A program made the position numbers and the translations under genes. The notes below the pieces were generated by a model. It had not been told where the DNA came from. It saw only the letters and a list, made by a program, of their open reading frames with translations, and did not search any database. Shown here one piece after another: positions 19,511-28,151 of a DNA stretch of 64,000 nucleotides; within the stretch, counting starts at the first letter, position 1; every line of letters starts with the position of its first letter. The stretch is from positions 45,073 to 109,072 of the forward strand of contig NZ_JAHLYT010000051.1 of the NCBI RefSeq assembly GCF_025128095.1, in the 5' to 3' direction. Source of the stretch: Synechococcus sp. CS-1328. GTDB taxonomy: Bacteria; Cyanobacteriota; Cyanobacteriia; PCC-6307; Cyanobiaceae.

Positions 19511-19908
19511 GCAGCAATTCCGTCGTCTACTGGGGCACTGGTCGCCGCAAGACCGCTGTTGCACGGGTGCGCATCGTTCCCGGCACCGGCAGCGTCACGA
19601 TCAACGGTCGCCCCGGCGATAACTACCTCAATTACAACCCCGTCTACCTGGCGGCCGTGAAGGCCCCCCTGCAGACCCTGGGTCTTGAATCCCAGTACGA
19701 CGTCCTCGTGAACGTGCGCGGCGGCGGCCTCACTGGCCAGGCCGATGCCATCAAACAAGGTGCCGCCCGTGCCCTTTGCGACCTGTCGCCGGACAATCGC
19801 AAGCCCCTGAAGACGGAAGGCCACCTCAGCCGCGATCCCCGTGCCAAGGAGCGCCGCAAGTACGGCCTCAAGAAAGCCCGCAAGGCTCCCCAGTTCTCCA
19901 AGCGCTGA
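19507..19908 (+). CDS. rpsI: 30S ribosomal protein S9
   Basis: S9 (133 residues) reaches the P-site tRNA with its C-terminal tail, here ending in the invariant SKR ([12 protein letters not shown]). Also seen are [21 protein letters not shown] and [21 protein letters not shown]. It overlaps the end of rplM by 4 bases, so the pair is translationally coupled. Confidence 0.97.
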   Translation: MSSNSVVYWGTGRRKTAVARVRIVPGTGSVTINGRPGDNYLNYNPVYLAAVKAPLQTLGLESQYDVLVNVRGGGLTGQADAIKQGAARALCDLSPDNRKPLKTEGHLSRDPRAKERRKYGLKKARKAPQFSKR

Positions 19909-19945
19909 TCTTTTCTTCTCTGTTCGCACTGCTCTGATCGCAGCC

Positions 19946-20215
19946 ATGCCGAAGGCCGACATTCACCCCACCTGGTATCCCGATGCCAAGGTGATCTGCA
20001 ACGGAGAGGTGGTGATGACCACGGGCTCCACCCAGCCCGAACTGCACGTCGATGTGTGGAGCGGCAACCACCCCTTCTACACCGGTACCCAGAAGATCCT
20101 CGACACCGAGGGTCGCGTCGACCGTTTCATGCGCAAATACGGCATGGGCTCGGCCGACACGGCCAAAGCCGAAGTCAAAGCCGATGTGTCCAATTCGGAC
20201 GCGCCCCAGGCCTGA
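19946..20215 (+). CDS. rpmE: 50S ribosomal protein L31, form without zinc cysteines
   Basis: L31 (89 residues) links the central protuberance to the 30S head. MPKADIHPTWYPDAKVICNGEVV and GNHPFYTGTQKILDTEGRVDRFMRKYG are typical. The CxxC pair of zinc-binding L31 is missing and only one cysteine (VICNG) remains, so this is a 'C-' type protein. The C-terminal 20 residues are an Ala/Asp-rich tail. A terminator follows. Confidence 0.96.
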   Translation: MPKADIHPTWYPDAKVICNGEVVMTTGSTQPELHVDVWSGNHPFYTGTQKILDTEGRVDRFMRKYGMGSADTAKAEVKADVSNSDAPQA

Positions 20216-20241
20216 CGGCCGGCGCTCAACCTGCTCCACTC

Positions 20242-20271
20242 AGCCGGATGCCCCTGGGCATCCGGCTTTTT
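20242..20271 (+). terminator. Rho-independent terminator after rpmE
   Basis: AGCCGGATGCCC (20242-20253) pairs with GGGCATCCGGCT (20256-20267), leaving a minimal loop, and is followed directly by TTTT. The long GC-rich stem and U-tract make this a confident terminator for the rplM-rpsI-rpmE transcript. Confidence 0.88.
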
Positions 20272-20326
20272 GATGGGTGCGCCCCATCCCGCGTCCCCCT
20301 CTCCTCTCCTCAGTCGCTGCATCGCT

Positions 20327-21430
20327 GTGATCGATCAAGCTCTGCTGCACGAACGACTGGCCACCGCCTGCACCACCTTCGCGGCCCTGGAGCGTCAGCT
20401 GGCCGATCCGGCGGTCACGGCCGATCCGGCCCAGCTGCAGACGATCGCGCGGGAACGCGCCCGGCTCGAGCCGCTGGTGCAGGACTACGCCGCCCTGCAG
20501 AAATGCGAACGCGAGCGGCAGGAAGCGGGGCAACTGCTGAAGGAGCATCGCGGCGATCCCGCCATGGAGGAACTGGCCGCCGAGGAGCTGGAGCGGCTGG
20601 GGGCCACGATCAATCAGCTGCAGGAACGGCTGACCCTGGCGCTGCTGCCCCACGACCCCCGCGACGAGCGCAGCGTGATGCTGGAGATCCGCGCCGGTGC
20701 CGGCGGCGACGAAGCCGGGCTCTGGGCGGGAGATCTGGCCCGCATGTACGACCGCTACGCCCAAGGCCAGGGCTGGCAGGTCCAGCCGGTGAGTGCCTCG
20801 GAAGCGGAACTGGGCGGCTACAAGGAACTCATCCTGGCGATCCGGGGCGACGGGGTCTACAGCCAGCTCAAGTTCGAGGCGGGTGTGCACCGGGTCCAGC
20901 GGGTGCCTGCCACCGAATCCCAGGGGCGGGTGCACACCTCCACGGCCACGGTGGCAGTGATGCCGGAGGCAGATCCGGTGGAGGTGCAGATCGATCCAGG
21001 CGAGCTGGAGATCAGCACAGCCCGCTCCGGCGGCGCCGGCGGCCAGAACGTGAACAAGGTGGAAACGGCGGTGGATCTGCTGCACAAGCCCACCGGCATC
21101 CGCGTGTTCTGCACCCAGGAACGCTCCCAGCTGCAGAACCGGGAACGGGCGATGGAGATCCTGCGGGCCAAGCTGTTGGAGCGGGAACTCGCCGCCGCCG
21201 CCGCCGCGGAGAGTTCAACCCGTCGGGCTCAGGTGGGCAGCGGGGATCGCAGCGAAAAGATCCGCACCTACAACTACAAAGACAACCGCACCACCGACCA
21301 CCGCCTGGGACGCAACTTTGCGCTCGAACCCGTGCTGGCGGGCCAGCTGGGCGAGCTGATCGGGGCCTCGATCGCCGCCGAGCAGAGCCGGCAACTGGAA
21401 GAGCTGGCCCGCCAGGCGAGCGGGATCTGA
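20327..21430 (+). CDS. prfA: Peptide chain release factor 1
   Basis: RF1 (367 residues from the GTG at 20327) releases peptides at UAA and UAG. The GGQ loop [16 protein letters not shown] is present, and the anticodon-like tripeptide PAT is seen in [16 protein letters not shown], the RF1 rather than RF2 type. An ATG at 20270 would extend the protein by 19 residues through the rpmE terminator, so I prefer the GTG ([13 protein letters not shown]). It lies directly downstream of the ribosomal block. Confidence 0.95.
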   Translation: MIDQALLHERLATACTTFAALERQLADPAVTADPAQLQTIARERARLEPLVQDYAALQKCERERQEAGQLLKEHRGDPAMEELAAEELERLGATINQLQERLTLALLPHDPRDERSVMLEIRAGAGGDEAGLWAGDLARMYDRYAQGQGWQVQPVSASEAELGGYKELILAIRGDGVYSQLKFEAGVHRVQRVPATESQGRVHTSTATVAVMPEADPVEVQIDPGELEISTARSGGAGGQNVNKVETAVDLLHKPTGIRVFCTQERSQLQNRERAMEILRAKLLERELAAAAAAESSTRRAQVGSGDRSEKIRTYNYKDNRTTDHRLGRNFALEPVLAGQLGELIGASIAAEQSRQLEELARQASGI

Positions 21431-21455
21431 ACCCAGGTTGGGGCTTCAGAACCAG

Positions 21456-21482
21456 CGGTTTTCGAGGCCGCGAGCAAAACCG
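21456..21482. terminator. Possible bidirectional hairpin between prfA and the HNH gene
   Basis: CGGTTTT (21456-21462) and AAAACCG (21476-21482) form an inverted repeat in the 54-base space between two convergent genes. On either strand the stem includes a short U run. It is weak for a terminator, since the stem is only 7 bp and partly A-U. Confidence 0.3.
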
Positions 21483-21484
21483 GA

Positions 21485-21988
21485 TCAGGCGGCACCGATC
21501 AGATATTTGGCCCACTCCGCGTGGCGACCGGCCCGGATCTGACGGCTGGCCTCGAAATTGAGCCCGCTGTGGGGGCGATGGGGCTCCTGCAGCAGCGGCA
21601 TGCCGGCTTCGCGGGGCGTGCGATTGCCCTTGCGCACATTGCAGCCCAGGCAGGCGGTGGTGACGTTCTCCCAGACATCGGCGCCGCCACGGCTGCGGGG
21701 CACGATGTGATCGATCGAGAGCGGCTGGGTGGTGCTGGCGCAGTACTGGCAGCGGTGGTTGTCGCGCTGAAACAGATTGCGGCGGGTCAGGGGCAGGGGC
21801 TTGTAGGGCACCCGCACGAACTGACGCAGACGGATCACGGTGGGCAGCAGCAGATCCGGCCGGATGACACGGCTGGAGTCGTGCTCCAGGCCCTCGGCCT
21901 TTCCCTTGAGGAGCATCACCATGGCGCGGCGCCAGTGGGTGATATTGAGCGGCTCGTAGGACGCATTCAGAACGAGAACGTGGCCCAT
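21485..21988 (-). CDS. HNH endonuclease family protein
   Basis: This 167-residue protein begins MGHVLVLNASYEPLNITHWRRAM and carries a complete HNH/zinc-finger domain at about residues 95-135: CQYCAS, the catalytic IDHIVPRSRGGADVWENV, and CLGCNVRKGNR. The two CxxC pairs bind a structural zinc, and the His and Asn are the catalytic HNH residues. Such proteins are widespread in cyanobacteria as single-copy genes with no known substrate. No methylase or other defence gene is adjacent, so restriction is not indicated. It is divergent from alr. Confidence 0.88.
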   Translation of the reverse strand: MGHVLVLNASYEPLNITHWRRAMVMLLKGKAEGLEHDSSRVIRPDLLLPTVIRLRQFVRVPYKPLPLTRRNLFQRDNHRCQYCASTTQPLSIDHIVPRSRGGADVWENVTTACLGCNVRKGNRTPREAGMPLLQEPHRPHSGLNFEASRQIRAGRHAEWAKYLIGAA

Positions 21989-22110
21989 GCCAGCCCCTCT
22001 GATTGCAGGTCATGCTAGGAGCGTTCTCCCCGCGCGACTGTGTTCCACGCCTCCTTCGACGGCACCGGCAGCGACGCTCGGCGGCTCCTGGCTGCCGTGG
22101 AGAGGCGCTG

Positions 22111-23304
22111 ATGTCCTCCTCGCCGCTCAGCACACCCCTGGCACCCCATGAGACCGGCCAGTCCAGGCAACGGGCCTGGGTGGAGGTGAATGCTGGCGCC
22201 ATCCGCGCCAACGCCCGCGCCCTGCGCAGCTTCATCGGTCCGGTCACCGAGCTGATGGCCGTGGTCAAGGCCGATGGCTACGGCCACGGTGCGGTGCTGG
22301 TTGCCCAGGCCGCCCTCGCCGGCGGCGCCAGCTGCTTCGGGGTGGCCACCCTCGCCGAGGGGGTGGAGCTGCGCACCGCCGGGATCCGGGCGCCGATTCT
22401 GGTGCTGGGCAACCTCACCCAGGTGGAGGAACTGCGCAGCTGCCTGCGCTGGCAGCTGATGCCGACGATCAGCAGCATGCGGGAAGCCCTGCTCTGCCAG
22501 AACCTGGCCAGCGGCAGCGGCCGCACGATGCCGCTGCAGCTCAAGCTCGACACCGGCATGGCCCGGCTCGGCGCTGACTGGCAGGACGGCCCCCGCCTGG
22601 TGGCGGCCCTGCAGGATCTCGATGCCGTGGATCTGGTGGGGCTCTATTCCCACCTCGCCCATGCCGATGCCTGCCCCGACGAGGACGACGGCCTGACGCG
22701 CGAGCAGCAACGCCGCTACGAGAACGTGCTGGACAGCCTGCGCCAGCAGACGCTGAGCTGCGGCCACCGCCACCTGGCCAACTCGGCCGGCACCCTGCGG
22801 GATCACGCCATCCACTACGACCTGGTGCGGGTCGGGCTGGCCCTCTATGGCCAGGAGCCAGCCCCGCATCTGGCCGGCCGGCTGCCGCTGCAACCAGCGA
22901 TGCAGCTGCACGCCCGCGTCTCCCTGATCCGGGAGGTGCCGGCGGGGGTGGGGGTGAGCTACGGCCATCGCTTCCGTACCAGCCGCCCCAGCCGATTGGC
23001 GGTGGTGGGCATCGGCTACGCCGATGGCGTCCCCCGCCAGCTCTCAAACCAGCTGGAGGTGCTGTTCCGAGGCCAGAGCCTGCCGCAGGTGGGCGCGATC
23101 ACCATGGATCAACTGGTGCTCGATGCCACCGAAACCCCCGAGCTTGAGGTGGGATCGGTGGTCACCTTGCTCGGACAGCAGGGCGACCGCAGCATCGGCC
23201 CGGCCGACTGGAGCGAGCGCTGCCACACCATCCCCTGGGAGATCCTCTGCGGCTTCAAGCACCGGCTGCCGCGTCTTGCGGTGAACGGCAGCGAGGAGGG
23301 CTGA
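22111..23304 (+). CDS. alr: Alanine racemase
   Basis: Alanine racemase (397 residues) makes D-alanine for peptidoglycan using PLP. The PLP lysine is in MAVVKADGYGHGAVLVA near residue 55, and the second catalytic residue, a tyrosine, is in GVGVSYGHRFRTSRPSRLAVVGIGYADG. The N-terminal segment AWVEVNAGAIRANARAL is typical. The start MSSSPLSTPL at 22111 is chosen; the longer frame to 22003 is unconserved. It is divergent from the HNH gene across 122 bases and is followed by tRNA-Ser. Confidence 0.95.
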   Translation: MSSSPLSTPLAPHETGQSRQRAWVEVNAGAIRANARALRSFIGPVTELMAVVKADGYGHGAVLVAQAALAGGASCFGVATLAEGVELRTAGIRAPILVLGNLTQVEELRSCLRWQLMPTISSMREALLCQNLASGSGRTMPLQLKLDTGMARLGADWQDGPRLVAALQDLDAVDLVGLYSHLAHADACPDEDDGLTREQQRRYENVLDSLRQQTLSCGHRHLANSAGTLRDHAIHYDLVRVGLALYGQEPAPHLAGRLPLQPAMQLHARVSLIREVPAGVGVSYGHRFRTSRPSRLAVVGIGYADGVPRQLSNQLEVLFRGQSLPQVGAITMDQLVLDATETPELEVGSVVTLLGQQGDRSIGPADWSERCHTIPWEILCGFKHRLPRLAVNGSEEG

Positions 23305-23339
23305 GGCTGCCGGCCCACTGATAAACTCACCAAGCCGCT

Positions 23340-23428
23340 GGAGAGGTGGCTGAGTGGTTGAAAGCGGCTCCCTGCTAAGGAGTTACAGGTGGCAACATCT
23401 GTCGAGGGTTCGAATCCCTCCCTCTCCG
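23340..23428 (+). tRNA. tRNA-Ser (anticodon GCT)
   Basis: This is a class II tRNA of 89 bases with acceptor arms GGAGAGG/CCTCTCC and discriminator G. The anticodon stem CTCCC...GGAG frames anticodon GCT, a long variable arm follows, and the T-arm is GAGGGTTCGAATCCCTC. CCA is not encoded. It lies 35 bases after alr. Confidence 0.96.
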
Positions 23429-23513
23429 TTTCCAAAGTGCAGACTCCCCGGCGTCCGCTCAGGTGGGATGGCGGGAATGTCGATCGGGCCTGCAGCACCC
23501 GGCCCGGAGTGCC

Positions 23514-24446
23514 TCAGACCGGACCGCCGTAGCGCAGCAATTCGGTCGTGATCCCCGGCAACAGGGCCGGATCAGCGGCGCACGCCTGCCCTTCGCTGAA
23601 GATCACCAGCAGGAACGGCAGACCGTTCTCAGGTTCCGCATAGGCGGCGTCATGGCGCGCCTGGCTCATCCAGCCGGCCTTGCTCCAGAAGGGTGTCTGC
23701 AGCGGCAGGGCTTCGCCGATGAAGCCATCCACCTGGTTCTCCGGATCGGCCTGCAGTTCCAGAGGATCGAGCGGGCGGGCCAGCAGGTCCTGCATGCGCC
23801 GGCACGCCGGCGGCGACACCATCGCGCCTGCCATCACCCCATGCAGAACCCGGGCCACGGCATCGGTGCTGAGGCGGTTGCGATTCTCCAGGTCAGGCCC
23901 GTAGAACTGACGTTCACGGCCGTAGGGGCCATCGCCCCAGGTCTTCTGGCAGGCATTGCAGCCCACCAGTTCAGGCCAGGCGAGCTCCGCCAGCCAGCGA
24001 TTGACGATGCCGCGCTGGTGGCACCAGGAGCTGTAACGGTGCGGCGGCAGCTCCGGGCCACCGGTGGTGCCGCTGAGCAGATCCATCACCAGTGCCGTGG
24101 CGTCGTTGCTGGAGTCGCGGATCATGTCGGCCAGGGCCCGGCGCAGCTCCGGCCCATCGCCAAGCCGCTGGCGTTGCAGCCAGGCCTCGGCGGCCACCAG
24201 ATAGATCAACTTCACCACACTGGCGGGGTAGCGGAGGCGATCGCCTGCCCAGGCCGCGCCGGTCACCGGTCGCTGCCAGAAGCTGGCCGGATCCAGGTCA
24301 TGGGCCTGGTGCCGCAGGGACTCGGGGTAACGCAACCAGGTGATCGACAGCCTCTGGCCCAGCCCGGGTCGCCCCTCCAGCTCCAGTGCCGCCACCAGAT
24401 CAGCGAGGCGCTCGGCCATGCCCGGATCCGGGTTGTAGAACACCAT
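23514..24446 (-). CDS. Serine hydrolase of the class A beta-lactamase-like fold
   Basis: From MVFYNPDPGM at 24446 the product is 310 residues. It shows the pattern of penicillin-interacting serine hydrolases: YPASVVKLIYL (SxxK with nucleophile Ser and base Lys), RDSSNDAT in the position of the SDN motif, and WSKAGW in place of KTG. The altered second and third motifs make true beta-lactamase activity doubtful; a peptidoglycan- or ester-directed hydrolase is more likely. No signal peptide is evident. It is divergent, with 17 bases between starts, from an NlpC/P60 wall hydrolase. An alternative ATG at 24473 would overlap that gene. Confidence 0.72.
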   Translation of the reverse strand: MVFYNPDPGMAERLADLVAALELEGRPGLGQRLSITWLRYPESLRHQAHDLDPASFWQRPVTGAAWAGDRLRYPASVVKLIYLVAAEAWLQRQRLGDGPELRRALADMIRDSSNDATALVMDLLSGTTGGPELPPHRYSSWCHQRGIVNRWLAELAWPELVGCNACQKTWGDGPYGRERQFYGPDLENRNRLSTDAVARVLHGVMAGAMVSPPACRRMQDLLARPLDPLELQADPENQVDGFIGEALPLQTPFWSKAGWMSQARHDAAYAEPENGLPFLLVIFSEGQACAADPALLPGITTELLRYGGPV

Positions 24447-24463
24447 CTCCGCCGAGCAGCGTG

Positions 24464-25240
24464 ATGGCGACATTAGGCACTCTGCCGACCGGCATCCCGG
24501 CAGCCCGCGAGCTGCTGGAAGCGGGCAGCCTCTGGCAGCTCACCGCCCCACTCAACCTCTACAGCCGGGCCAAGGGAGCCGGCCTGGCCACCCAGGCGGC
24601 GGCGGGGCGGGTGCTGCAGTTGCGCGATGGCGCCCGATCGGGCCCACCAAGGGAGCCAGGGGGACCGGCGCGCCTGCGGGTCCGACTGCTGGAGGACGGC
24701 TACCCCGGCTGGATCGAGCCGAACCACCTGCTGGGCCACGCCGTGAGCGGCAGTCGACCCCGCAGCCAACGCTTGCAACGCCACCAGATCGAAGCCCGCC
24801 TGCCGGCGGTGCTGGCGGCGGCAGAAGCCGCCAGGCTCCAGCCCAACACCTACCTGTGGGGCGGATCGCTCGGGCCGGATTTCGACTGCTCCGGCCTGGT
24901 GCAGACCCTGTTTGCCGGCCAGGGCATCTGGCTGCCGCGCGATGCCTACCTGCAGGAACGCTTCTGCGAGCCGGTGGCCGTCCGCCCAGGAGCGACGGCG
25001 CTGCTGCGTCCAGGCGATCTGATCTTCTTCGGCACACCGCGGCGCTGCACCCATGTGGCCCTACACCTCACGGGAGGCCGCTACCTGCACAGCTCGGGGA
25101 TCGCGCACGGCCGCAATGGCATCGGCATCGACGACCTCTCGCCCCACAACCCGGATCCCGTGGCACGCCACTACCGCTTGGAACTGCGCGGCGCCGGCCG
25201 GGTGATGCACTGCCACGACGGCAGCGCCTGCGGAGACTGA
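24464..25240 (+). CDS. NlpC/P60 peptidoglycan endopeptidase with N-terminal SH3-like domain
   Basis: This 258-residue protein resembles cyanobacterial gamma-D-glutamyl-diamino-acid endopeptidases, which have a bacterial SH3 domain followed by NlpC/P60. The catalytic cysteine lies in GPDFDCSGLVQTLF, the histidine in RCTHVALHLTGGRYLHSS, and a third polar residue follows in the C-terminal part. The N-terminal half (LNLYSRAKGAGLATQAAAGR) fits the SH3 domain. The start MATLGTLPTG at 24464 is chosen to avoid overlap with the divergent hydrolase. Signal peptide not seen. Role: cleavage or recycling of stem peptides. Confidence 0.85.
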   Translation: MATLGTLPTGIPAARELLEAGSLWQLTAPLNLYSRAKGAGLATQAAAGRVLQLRDGARSGPPREPGGPARLRVRLLEDGYPGWIEPNHLLGHAVSGSRPRSQRLQRHQIEARLPAVLAAAEAARLQPNTYLWGGSLGPDFDCSGLVQTLFAGQGIWLPRDAYLQERFCEPVAVRPGATALLRPGDLIFFGTPRRCTHVALHLTGGRYLHSSGIAHGRNGIGIDDLSPHNPDPVARHYRLELRGAGRVMHCHDGSACGD

Positions 25241-25285
25241 TGCCAGTCTCGGTTTAGGGTTCGGCTCGCCTCCGGATCCGCCGCC

Positions 25286-26254
25286 ATGCCGGCCCCCACC
25301 CTGCCCACTCTTTCGGTGGTGGTGCCGCTCTACAACGAAGAGGACAGTCTCAGACCCTTGGTGGAGCAACTGCTGGGGCAGCTGCGGCCCCTGGGGATCA
25401 CCTTCGAACTGGTGCTGGTAGACGACGGCTCCCGCGATCGCACCCCGGTCCTGCTGCAAGAGCTGGCAGGCACGATCCCGGAACTGGTGGCGGTGCTGCT
25501 GCGTCGCAACTACGGCCAGACCCCGGCCATGGCAGCGGGCTTCGATGCCAGCCGCGGCCCCGTGATCGTGACCCTCGATGGCGATCTGCAGAACGACCCC
25601 GCCGACATCCCCCTGCTGCTGGACACCCTGGAGCAGGGCTACGACCTGGTCAGCGGCTGGCGCTACCAGCGGCAGGATGCGGCCGTGAGCCGCCTTTTGC
25701 CCTCCCTGCTGGCGAATCGCCTGATCGCCCGGGTCACCGGCGTGAAGCTGCACGACTACGGCTGCTCGCTCAAGGCCTATCGGCGCGAGGTGGTGGAGGA
25801 CATGAACCTTTACGGAGAGCTGCACCGCTTCCTGCCGGCGCTGGCCTTCATCGAGGGGGCCAGGATCACCGAAGTGAAGGTGCGCCATCACCCTCGCCGC
25901 TTCGGCGCCAGCAAGTACGGGATCGACCGCACGTTCCGGGTGCTGATGGACCTGCTCACAGTGTGGTTCATGAAGCGCTTCCTCACCAGACCGATGCACG
26001 TCTTCGGCCTGGGAGGCCTGGTGGGCATGGGCCTGGGACTGCTGATCGGCGCCTGGCTGCTGGTGGAAAAGCTGCAGGGCGCCAACATCGGCGACCGGCC
26101 CTTGCTGCTAATGGCCCTGCTCTGCTTTCTCACCGGGGTGCAGCTGTTCTGCTTCGGCCTGCTGTCGGAACTGCAGATGCGGACGTACCACGAAAGCCAG
26201 GGGCGACCGATCTACCGCGTGCGGGCCACCTTGCGTGGCAGTGCCATCGAATGA
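25286..26254 (+). CDS. GT2 family glycosyltransferase (DPM1/GtrB-like), membrane-anchored
   Basis: The 322-residue protein has an N-terminal GT-A domain with VVVPLYNEEDSL, LVDDGSRDRT and the metal-binding TLDGDLQNDPADIP. Two C-terminal transmembrane helices follow at about residues 233-256 and 272-294. This layout fits polyprenyl-phosphate hexose transferases of the GtrB/ArnC/DPM1 type, which load a sugar on a lipid carrier for export. The exact sugar is unknown. It follows the NlpC/P60 gene by 45 bases, in a cell-envelope group. Confidence 0.88.
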   Translation: MPAPTLPTLSVVVPLYNEEDSLRPLVEQLLGQLRPLGITFELVLVDDGSRDRTPVLLQELAGTIPELVAVLLRRNYGQTPAMAAGFDASRGPVIVTLDGDLQNDPADIPLLLDTLEQGYDLVSGWRYQRQDAAVSRLLPSLLANRLIARVTGVKLHDYGCSLKAYRREVVEDMNLYGELHRFLPALAFIEGARITEVKVRHHPRRFGASKYGIDRTFRVLMDLLTVWFMKRFLTRPMHVFGLGGLVGMGLGLLIGAWLLVEKLQGANIGDRPLLLMALLCFLTGVQLFCFGLLSELQMRTYHESQGRPIYRVRATLRGSAIE

Positions 26255-26395
26255 ATCCAGGGCCTCAGTCTCGGCATCAAGCCTTCATGGCCGAAGCCAG
26301 GCGAAGCGGCTACGCAAGCCGATAGGTGCTGAAACCGCCGCTCAAGCCAGGGAGAAGCTGGGAACCGCGGCACAGGAAGGGCCGAAAGGGCGCAG

Positions 26396-26463
26396 GCGGG
26401 GATTGAACTTTTATGTCGCCCATCAACAGCGCCAAGGGTCTGTTTCAGACCTCTCCGTACAGT
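26396..26463 (+). promoter_or_regulatory. psaI-psaL upstream region with shared PSI motif
   Basis: GCGGGGATTGAAC (26396-26408) is identical to a sequence upstream of psaA in the same orientation to transcription. About 49 bases downstream lies TACAGT (26458-26463), a possible -10 box. The psaI ATG follows 26 bases after that. The -10 assignment is weak (4 of 6 matches); the shared motif itself is exact. Confidence 0.45.
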
Positions 26464-26489
26464 ACCGACGATTCCTATTGGCCTATGCC

Positions 26490-26606
26490 ATGACTGGAGA
26501 ATTTGCAGCGGCCTGGTTGCCATCGGTGCTCGTTCCCCTTGTGGGAATTCTGGGCCCAGCCGTGGCCATGGCCTTGCTGTTCAACGTGATCGAAGCGAGC
26601 GACTGA
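26490..26606 (+). CDS. psaI: Photosystem I reaction centre subunit VIII (PsaI)
   Basis: This 38-residue gene reads MTGEFAAAWLPSVLVPLVG followed by ILGPAVAMALLFNVIEASD. It is a single transmembrane helix with the PsaI pattern (LPxxxVPxVGxxxPA, ending near the stroma with a short polar tail). PsaI helps hold PsaL for PSI trimer formation. It lies 54 bases upstream of psaL, so the two are probably co-transcribed. Confidence 0.93.
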   Translation: MTGEFAAAWLPSVLVPLVGILGPAVAMALLFNVIEASD

Positions 26607-26660
26607 GCCGTCGCGATCGCCTCCGGGTCCACCCGATCCCGTTCCCCTCATTCCGCCACC

Positions 26661-27152
26661 ATGACCGTGACCCCCGTGGCCGACCCGACCGTCGGCAATC
26701 TGGCCACTCCCGTCAACAGCAGCTACTTCACCAAGGCCTTCCTGAACGCGCTGCCCGCCTATCGTCCTGCCCTGTCTCCGAACCGCCGCGGTCTGGAAGT
26801 GGGCATGGCCCACGGCTACTTCCTCTACGGCCCCTTCGCAATCTGCGGTCCGCTGCGCGCCACCGACTACGCCAGCACCGCCGGTCTTCTGGCCACGATT
26901 GGCTTGGTGACGATCCTCACGATCTGCCTGTCGATCTACGGCACTGCCGGCTCCGGCCCCAGCGTCCAACCCCCTGACGCCACGATCGACAATCCGCCCG
27001 CCGATCTGTTCACCAAGGCAGGCTGGGCCGAATTCGCCAGCGGCTTCTGGCTAGGTGGCTGCGGCGGCGCCGCCTTCGCCTGGTTCCTGACGGGCACAGC
27101 CGTCGCGGCTCCGCTGGGCAACATCGCCGGTGGCGTCTGGGGCGTCAGCTGA
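26661..27152 (+). CDS. psaL: Photosystem I reaction centre subunit XI (PsaL)
   Basis: PsaL (163 residues) forms the centre of the PSI trimer and binds chlorophyll and carotenoid. The N-terminal part [43 protein letters not shown] is characteristic. Two or three transmembrane helices follow, including [20 protein letters not shown] and [18 protein letters not shown]. The gene follows psaI and faces the psaAB operon across a long spacer. Confidence 0.97.
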   Translation: MTVTPVADPTVGNLATPVNSSYFTKAFLNALPAYRPALSPNRRGLEVGMAHGYFLYGPFAICGPLRATDYASTAGLLATIGLVTILTICLSIYGTAGSGPSVQPPDATIDNPPADLFTKAGWAEFASGFWLGGCGGAAFAWFLTGTAVAAPLGNIAGGVWGVS

Positions 27153-27190
27153 GCCCCTGGGCTTCAGCATCACCTAAGACCAAACCAAGA

Positions 27191-27215
27191 AGCTCCGCCT
27201 CGGCGGGGCTTTTTT
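27191..27215 (+). terminator. Rho-independent terminator after psaL
   Basis: AGCTCCGCC pairs with GGCGGGGCT (one T-G pair) around a TC turn, followed by TTTTT. It lies 39 bases after the psaL stop. Confidence 0.85.
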
Positions 27216-28050
27216 GTAGCGACCCATCCTGGCAGGAACGCATGGGATCAAACCAGCTGGTGGCTAAGACAAAGAACCTGGGATTGGATCATTAACACCG
27301 AATCATTCATCCGGAGCCATCAGCCCCGCGCGATTTACCCCAAGCCATTGACGTCAACAGGCATGGCACCTGCCAACATCGCAGAAGCAATGACGACCTG
27401 CAGATTGTGCAAGGAGCCTGAAACGATCCCCCAAAGAGACAGGGCCTTGAGACATCACTACCTCTCCAGAGAAACGCATCCGGAAACGGTTGGCACCATG
27501 TCGACCGACAATGAAGTCAACCAGCGGCAGCCAAGGGATGTGACGCAGAACAACAACATCTGCTCCAACTGGAGCCGCGCCTGATTCCCAACACAGATAG
27601 AAACATCGCCGCGAAAACGCAATCGGCCAAAAGCCTGAGGCAGGCAGGAGGGCAGATCAGCAACGCCAACCCAAGACAGAGGACCAAAAGATAGTGGCAC
27701 AAGACAAAGATCGACAACGAAGCCGCAAGCTGGCCAAGAGAATGAAGAGCAATCTGAAGCTGTCAACGTCATTGCCCTGAACCAGACTGTCCCAACTGAA
27801 AGTCTATTCCCAGAGCAGTCGTTTATACCGATGAGGTCTCGCATCCTCTTGGCGATTGACCAAGGCTCGCACCAAGCGTCTCCGATTGCATGGCTCGCAC
27901 TCAGAGGACACAGGCCTGAAGCTGCAGCACGAGTATAAGCCAGACAGACACAACCAGAACGGAAACGGACGAAAAGAGCAGAGACGTGTGCAACGGCACT
28001 CCACTATCGGCAAGCGCCATCCTGGTCGGACCAGGGCTGTACCAGCCACG
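27216..28050. other. Gene-free, A-rich spacer between psaL and psaB
   Basis: About 835 bases separate the two converging terminators. The stretch is visibly lower in GC than its surroundings, and its plus strand is rich in A and poor in T: by hand, 27601-27720 has 49 A and 7 T. The frames that stay open here (27348-27584 plus, 27458-27844 minus, 27804-28082 minus) have no recognisable motif, codon pattern or ribosome-binding site, and I do not call them. Possible readings are a decayed gene, a non-coding RNA or an island of foreign sequence. Confidence 0.55.
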
Positions 28051-28077
28051 AAAAACCCCCGGCACAAGGCCAGGGGT
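28051..28077 (-). terminator. Rho-independent terminator after psaB
   Basis: On the minus strand ACCCCTGGC pairs with GCCGGGGGT (one T-G pair) around a 5-6 base loop, and TTTT follows. It lies about 75 bases past the psaB stop and ends the psaA-psaB transcript. Confidence 0.85.
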
Positions 28078-28151
28078 GTCATCGTCCCTCGAGTGAAGGC
28101 AGGTCAACTGAAGGTTATCAAGCGGGGCCAACGCTGTGGCCCCGCGAACAG

